Shown here: one piece after another, positions 61,846 through 64,000 of the stretch
How positions within the stretch are numbered: the stretch's first letter is position 1
Layout of the letters: each line of letters begins with the position of its first letter
DNA from: Shewanella sp. KX20019
GTDB lineage: Bacteria > Pseudomonadota > Gammaproteobacteria > Enterobacterales > Shewanellaceae
Assembly (NCBI RefSeq): GCF_016757755.1
Contig: NZ_CP068437.1
Span: forward strand, 2,666,001 to 2,730,000
Reading direction: 5' to 3'
DNA: 64,000 bases
Program-made: the position numbers and the translations under genes
The notes under the pieces: generated by a model
What the model was told of the DNA's origin: nothing
Database searches by the model: none
What the model saw: only the letters and a program-made list of their open reading frames with translations

Positions 61846-62159
61846 ACTTTTTTCCGTTTATGAAGCACGATTTGCAATCGAGTAATCAAATAGCCCACAA
61901 AACCAAGCGTAAAGGCTGACGCTGCAATAATTGAGCGAGTTCCCTCAGCAGGCTCTCCGCCCCAAAACCAGGTGACCACCCCACCAATAAATAACGTTAA
62001 CGCTAAAAAGCTTTGATTCATTAGCTGGTTTGATCGCTTTATATGACTAATCAGCTGCAGGTTTTCATTGTTGGCAGAAATACTAGCTTTACAATGCGAG
62101 CACTCTTTGGCCATGCTTGAAATGCGTTCGCCACAGCTAGGACACTTAACTAATGCCAT
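61842..62159 (-). CDS. Zinc-ribbon membrane protein
   Basis: A 105-residue protein with an N-terminal zinc ribbon (KCPSCGERISSMAKECSHCK, four Cys) followed by two membrane segments (about 49-66 and 77-97) and a basic tail. GAGG precedes the ATG. No specific family. It is coupled to the DUF1315 gene by a 4-bp overlap and lies 39 bp downstream of the M14 carboxypeptidase gene on the same strand, so a three-gene transcript is likely. Confidence 0.75.
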   Translation of the reverse strand: MALVKCPSCGERISSMAKECSHCKASISANNENLQLISHIKRSNQLMNQSFLALTLFIGGVVTWFWGGEPAEGTRSIIAASAFTLGFVGYLITRLQIVLHKRKKV

Positions 62160-62198
62160 CTTCTTACAACCTCAATACTCTATTAGTGAATGTACAAC

Positions 62199-63326
62199 TT
62201 ACTTTAATTTATCAACAACGGCGTTCATTGCGATTAAAGACGCTTCACCTAAGTATATACAGCGCTCAGGTGACCAACCAGCCATTAAATCGGGCATGTT
62301 GTCGTTATCTTTAAATGGCATCTCTAGGGTATTAGAAAGGCAGCCAAACGTATGTGCAACCCAATTTGAACCAACGGTTAAATTCGCCTGACCTGGCGCG
62401 TCTTTATCGTAGCCAAATTTAGTTTGAAAATCTGGGCTAACCATCTGCAAAGCATCTACAAATGCCTGCTGACGAACCGCATCTTCTTTGGTGTAAGCAG
62501 GGACGCCTTCGCAACCCGCAAGGAATACATAAGGTAGGCCTTCATCACCATGCACATCATAGAAAAGATCAACGCCGGTCTCTTTCATTTTATTGACCAC
62601 ATAAAATACTTCAGGACTTTTGTCTAACGACGGAGATTGCCATTCACGGTTAAGGTTTGTGCCGACCGCATTCGTGCGTAGATGTCCACGAACACTGCCG
62701 TCTGGATTCATATTCGGTACAATATAGAAGTTGGCTTTGTCTAACAGTGATTTTGCCGTTGGGCAGTCGCTATCAAGCAGATTGTTGATCAATCCTTCTA
62801 CCAACCATTCAGCCATGGTTTCACCTGGATGCTGACGTGCAGTGATCCAGATATTTGCTTTCTCTTCATCACCGTCGCCTACTTTAATCAAGGTCATATC
62901 ACGCTCATCCAAAGTCAGGCCTAAATGCTCAAGGCTCACTTGTGGATGAACTTGTACCGCAGCTAACAGGTCTTGATGACGTTCGTAGCTGTAGGGTGCA
63001 AAATAAGCGATTTGAATGGCGTCGCAATCAAGATCAACTGAAATAGTTAACTTGCCGTCTTGATATGTTGTTGGCAGTCTAAACCAGTTTTGTCTGTCAT
63101 AAGTCGCTACTGCTTGGTAATCATCCCAACCTTTTACATAAGAAGCTTTATCAGCATTAATGATATTAAGCGTGTACTGAGTGCCTACGACACCGTCAAG
63201 TTTGAAGTTAAACCACTGGAAAAACTCCCCCCCCTCATCCGGACGAATAGCCAGCTGTACATCGTCTTTATTGTCGGCATTGATTACTTTTATGTTTCCG
63301 CCATCAAAATTCGCGCTAATACGCAT
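62199..63326 (-). CDS. M14-family (cytosolic carboxypeptidase-like) metallocarboxypeptidase
   Basis: A 375-residue protein with AAAGGAAG before ATG 63326. It has the N-terminal beta-domain of cytosolic carboxypeptidase-like (CCP/M14D) proteins (residues 1-110; YFAPYSYERHQDLL marks the junction) and a zinc site H166-P-G-E169 plus H259 in YDVHGDEGLP. The catalytic Glu is in TLEMPFKD, and substrate Arg in NREWQSP. Bacterial CCP-like enzymes remove C-terminal residues from peptides; physiological substrates are unknown. No signal peptide, so it is cytoplasmic. First gene of the likely operon with the zinc-ribbon and DUF1315 genes. Confidence 0.88.
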   Translation of the reverse strand: MRISANFDGGNIKVINADNKDDVQLAIRPDEGGEFFQWFNFKLDGVVGTQYTLNIINADKASYVKGWDDYQAVATYDRQNWFRLPTTYQDGKLTISVDLDCDAIQIAYFAPYSYERHQDLLAAVQVHPQVSLEHLGLTLDERDMTLIKVGDGDEEKANIWITARQHPGETMAEWLVEGLINNLLDSDCPTAKSLLDKANFYIVPNMNPDGSVRGHLRTNAVGTNLNREWQSPSLDKSPEVFYVVNKMKETGVDLFYDVHGDEGLPYVFLAGCEGVPAYTKEDAVRQQAFVDALQMVSPDFQTKFGYDKDAPGQANLTVGSNWVAHTFGCLSNTLEMPFKDNDNMPDLMAGWSPERCIYLGEASLIAMNAVVDKLK

Positions 63327-63592
63327 AACACTTCCTTTCTACTGTTTTAGGCTGTGATCCAGCTCGATTTCAATCTTTGCGCTATAGAATAAACCAAAAT
63401 GTGATAAGGAGCAGCCAAAACTGTGTAAAAACCACTAAAAATCGACGCTGTGTAAGCTTTCCGTTGCAGTGTTCTCTTAATACAGAGCTTTACCCACAAC
63501 TGTAAATTCCATACAATCGCTGCAATTGGAAGAGATAGAGGGAATAAACCTCCCTTGATAGACAGTGCATTCGTAAAAGGACGGAGAAACAA

Positions 63593-64000
63593 ATGACCCA
63601 AGCTAGACATTGTAATTTACTTATTCTGGGTTCAGGCCCTGCTGGCTACACTGCCGCAGTATATGCCGCTCGCGCCAATCTAAAGCCAGTGATGATCACC
63701 GGTATGCAGCAAGGTGGACAACTTACGACGACTACTGAAGTTGAAAACTGGCCAGGTGATGCAGATGATCTTACCGGTCCTGCGCTGATGGAGCGTATGC
63801 AAAAGCATGCAGAAAAGTTTGAGACAGAGATCATTTTTGACCACATCAATGAAGTTAACTTAAACGTACGCCCTTTCCAGTTAAAAGGTGATAACGGCGA
63901 GTTCACATGTGATGCGCTTATCATCTCTACGGGCGCTTCAGCGATGTACTTAGGTCTTGAGTCAGAAGAAGCCTTTAAAGGGCGTGGCGTATCAGCTTGT
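63593..64000 (+). CDS. trxB: Thioredoxin reductase, N-terminal part (runs off right edge)
   Basis: 136 codons are visible from ATG 63593, which has AAGGACGGAG about 7 bases upstream. LLILGSGPAGYTAAVYAARA is the FAD-binding loop, and TTTTEVENWPGD and TGPALMERMQKHAEKF are TrxB hallmarks. The last codon in the window encodes Cys in GRGVSAC, where the redox CxxC of TrxB begins (ATC-type motif outside the window). TrxB reduces thioredoxin with NADPH in the cytoplasm. The 266-bp gap upstream (63327-63592) carries its promoter and that of the divergent M14 gene; I see no other feature there. Confidence 0.93.
   Translation, partial: MTQARHCNLLILGSGPAGYTAAVYAARANLKPVMITGMQQGGQLTTTTEVENWPGDADDLTGPALMERMQKHAEKFETEIIFDHINEVNLNVRPFQLKGDNGEFTCDALIISTGASAMYLGLESEEAFKGRGVSAC

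Noticed and set aside
63347..63610. Minus-strand frame of 87 codons upstream of trxB
   Set aside because: It overlaps the trxB start and its ribosome-binding site and has no recognised product; it is most likely chance.
1..64000. CRISPR arrays, tRNA or rRNA genes, intact insertion sequences
   Set aside because: No regularly spaced repeats, cloverleaf-like sequences, rRNA blocks or transposase genes with terminal repeats were found on reading both strands.

Overview
The window looks like chromosomal DNA of a marine gammaproteobacterium, most likely Shewanella or a close relative. This is inferred from protein features and gene order. The core block ihfB-rpsA-cmk-aroA / serC-gyrA-ubiG-gph-nrdA-nrdB-yfaE and the many AT-rich bidirectional terminators fit that group. 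There are no rRNA or tRNA genes, CRISPR arrays or intact transposons. Coding density is high.

Region by region. 1-9.5 kb is an accessory zone: an edge-truncated GNAT enzyme, a lipoprotein resembling only the N-terminal half of M49-type peptidases, an unknown membrane protein, an M1 peptidase with its DUF6702 partner, a glycine-zipper protein, a CHK-like kinase, and an orphan tyrosine recombinase behind a perfect 14-bp inverted repeat. 9.5-15.5 kb holds a 5'-nucleotidase lipoprotein, a periplasmic M1 aminopeptidase and an RluA-family pseudouridine synthase. 15.8-22.3 kb is the most distinctive locus: a porin, a lipoprotein with a flavinylation motif and apparent FMN-bind-like repeats, a divergent ApbE flavinyltransferase, and a TtrS/TtrR-like two-component system. 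Related palindromes lie in two of its intergenic regions. 22.7-27 kb carries tapT, pssA, a DUF1904 gene, a small membrane protein and dacB. 27-34 kb carries an acyl-CoA dehydrogenase, an outer-membrane protein, a SIMPL protein, a decayed gene and a coupled VAO-type flavoprotein plus GNAT-like pair. 34.4-51.5 kb is housekeeping: DUF2058, an SDR, pyrF, lapB, lapA, ihfB, rpsA, cmk, aroA, an aromatic/aspartate aminotransferase inverted between aroA and serC, a serine hydrolase, gyrA, ubiG and gph. 51.7-64 kb holds the NrdR-controlled nrdAB-yfaE unit, fadH, sppA, ansA, small conserved genes, an M14 carboxypeptidase and the start of trxB.

Linked functions: LapA/LapB (LPS homeostasis), PssA (phospholipid synthesis), DacB (peptidoglycan) and SppA (signal-peptide turnover) serve the envelope. 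FadH, the SDR and the acyl-CoA dehydrogenase suggest unsaturated fatty-acid metabolism. The porin/FMN-lipoprotein/ApbE/two-component cluster looks like an inducible extracytoplasmic redox module without an obvious catalytic reductase nearby. Several starts were moved from the longest ORF on the basis of Shine-Dalgarno sites and family alignment (pssA, dacB, cmk, ihfB, gyrA, ubiG, nrdA, nrdB, yfaE and others).
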